Shown here piece by piece: positions 5,612-6,188 of a stretch of 6,188 bases of DNA. The stretch is from Acidobacteriaceae bacterium. Its GTDB lineage: Bacteria; Acidobacteriota; Terriglobia; Bryobacterales; Bryobacteraceae. The notes beneath the pieces are model-generated. The model saw only the letters and a program-made list of their open reading frames with translations, did not search any database and was not told where the DNA came from. A program made the position numbers and the translations under genes. The stretch is from positions 1-6,188 of the forward strand of contig JAFAQG010000988.1 in NCBI GenBank assembly GCA_019246575.1, in the 5' to 3' direction. The stretch's first letter is position 1. Each line of letters opens with the position of its first letter.

Positions 5612-6188
5612 ATGAGCACGACGAAAACACTCGCGCTGGTCGGCTACGGGAAGATGGGCCAGCTGATCGAGCAGCTGGCGCCGCAGCACGGGTTTGACGT
5701 GCGGCTCCGGCTCGACGAGTACAACAACGCAGGCGGAGGCGGGATTACAGCCAGCGCGTTTTCCGAGATCGATGTAGGGATCGAGTTTTCGACGCCCGCA
5801 ACAGCTCCTGAAAACTTGAGCCGCTTGGCGAGTATGGGCGTGCAAGCAGTCGCGGGCACGACGGGCTGGCTAGAACATTTGCCTGAAGTAACGGAAGCAG
5901 TGAATCGCGCTGGTACGGGCTTGGTGTGGAGTCCGAATTTCTCAGTAGGTGTAGCGGTATTTCGCAAAATCACGGGCCTCGCGGCGGAACTGTTGCGCGA
6001 CGAAACTGCGTACGGCGCCTGGGCATGGGAGATCCATCACGACGCGAAGAAAGACGCGCCTTCCGGAACGCTCCTGCATCTGGTCGAGACCATGAAGCAA
6101 CAGGGTTACTCGCGCAACATCGATGTGAGCTCGAATCGCGCCGGCAAACATCCCGGAACACATGAGATTGGATTCGATTCGGCTGCGG
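5612..6188 (+). CDS. dapB: 4-hydroxy-tetrahydrodipicolinate reductase (partial, runs off the right edge)
   Basis: DapB reduces 4-hydroxy-tetrahydrodipicolinate with NAD(P)H to tetrahydrodipicolinate on the way to diaminopimelate and lysine. The 192 residues present show the nucleotide-binding GYGKMG (11-16), VAGTTGW (80-86), SPNFSVGV (107-114), the catalytic EIHHDAKKDAPSGT (140-153, with His142 and Lys146 matching E. coli His159 and Lys163), and RAGKHPGTHEIGFDS (176-190). The GTTG motif comes about 20 residues earlier than in E. coli because the segment after strand 2 is short, marking a shortened DapB form expected to total about 240 residues, so some 45-50 residues lie beyond the edge. The acidic pair Asp35-Glu36 at the end of strand 2 hints at NADH use (inference). 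The start is the ATG at 5612, 12 bases after the lysC stop, with no clear Shine-Dalgarno site. dapA may follow downstream. Confidence 0.95.
   Translation, partial: MSTTKTLALVGYGKMGQLIEQLAPQHGFDVRLRLDEYNNAGGGGITASAFSEIDVGIEFSTPATAPENLSRLASMGVQAVAGTTGWLEHLPEVTEAVNRAGTGLVWSPNFSVGVAVFRKITGLAAELLRDETAYGAWAWEIHHDAKKDAPSGTLLHLVETMKQQGYSRNIDVSSNRAGKHPGTHEIGFDSAA

Overview
The window reads as an ordinary chromosomal stretch of a moderately GC-rich bacterium (upper fifties percent by eye, G/C-biased third positions). The gene types suggest a soil-type, Acidobacteriota-like organism: an archaeal/fungal-type aspartate-semialdehyde dehydrogenase, an E. coli LysC-like aspartate kinase and a shortened DapB, all in one cluster. 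That placement is an inference from gene type and was not tested against any database. I see no mobile element, CRISPR array, tRNA, rRNA, integrase or phage gene, and no gene-free stretch longer than about 140 bases.

Layout. A class I SAM-dependent methyltransferase (110-850, +) is convergent with a YihY/BrkB-family six-helix membrane protein (942-1913, -); the 91 bases between them hold one small hairpin. A 139-base divergent intergenic region (1914-2052) follows. It contains a candidate promoter for the membrane-protein gene overlapped by a dyad, and a TATACT box almost touching the next start codon on the other strand. From 2053 to the right edge, four genes run in tandem on the + strand: an M20-family metallo-hydrolase (2053-3072), asd (3086-4141), lysC (4232-5599) and dapB (5612 to beyond the edge). 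Their gaps are 13, 90 and 12 bases.

How the genes work together. LysC phosphorylates aspartate, Asd reduces aspartyl phosphate to the semialdehyde, and DapB reduces the cyclised pyruvate adduct (made by DapA, not in the window) to tetrahydrodipicolinate. This is the aspartate-to-diaminopimelate/lysine route that feeds peptidoglycan and protein synthesis. The M20 enzyme at the head of the cluster is most economically a deacylase of a late N-acyl intermediate (DapE-like or LysK/ArgE-like), but sequence alone does not settle its substrate. LysC keeps most residues of the lysine-binding ACT region, so feedback inhibition by lysine is expected.

I do not see a novel biological system. The points worth a second look are regulatory: the dyad in the yihY-side promoter, an 8-bp-arm inverted repeat just inside the M20 gene, a structured gap before lysC with mutually exclusive pairings and a 14-bp palindrome, the lack of clear Shine-Dalgarno sites in the lysine cluster although the two flanking genes have good ones, and a dnaX-type slippery heptamer at the catalytic/ACT boundary of lysC.
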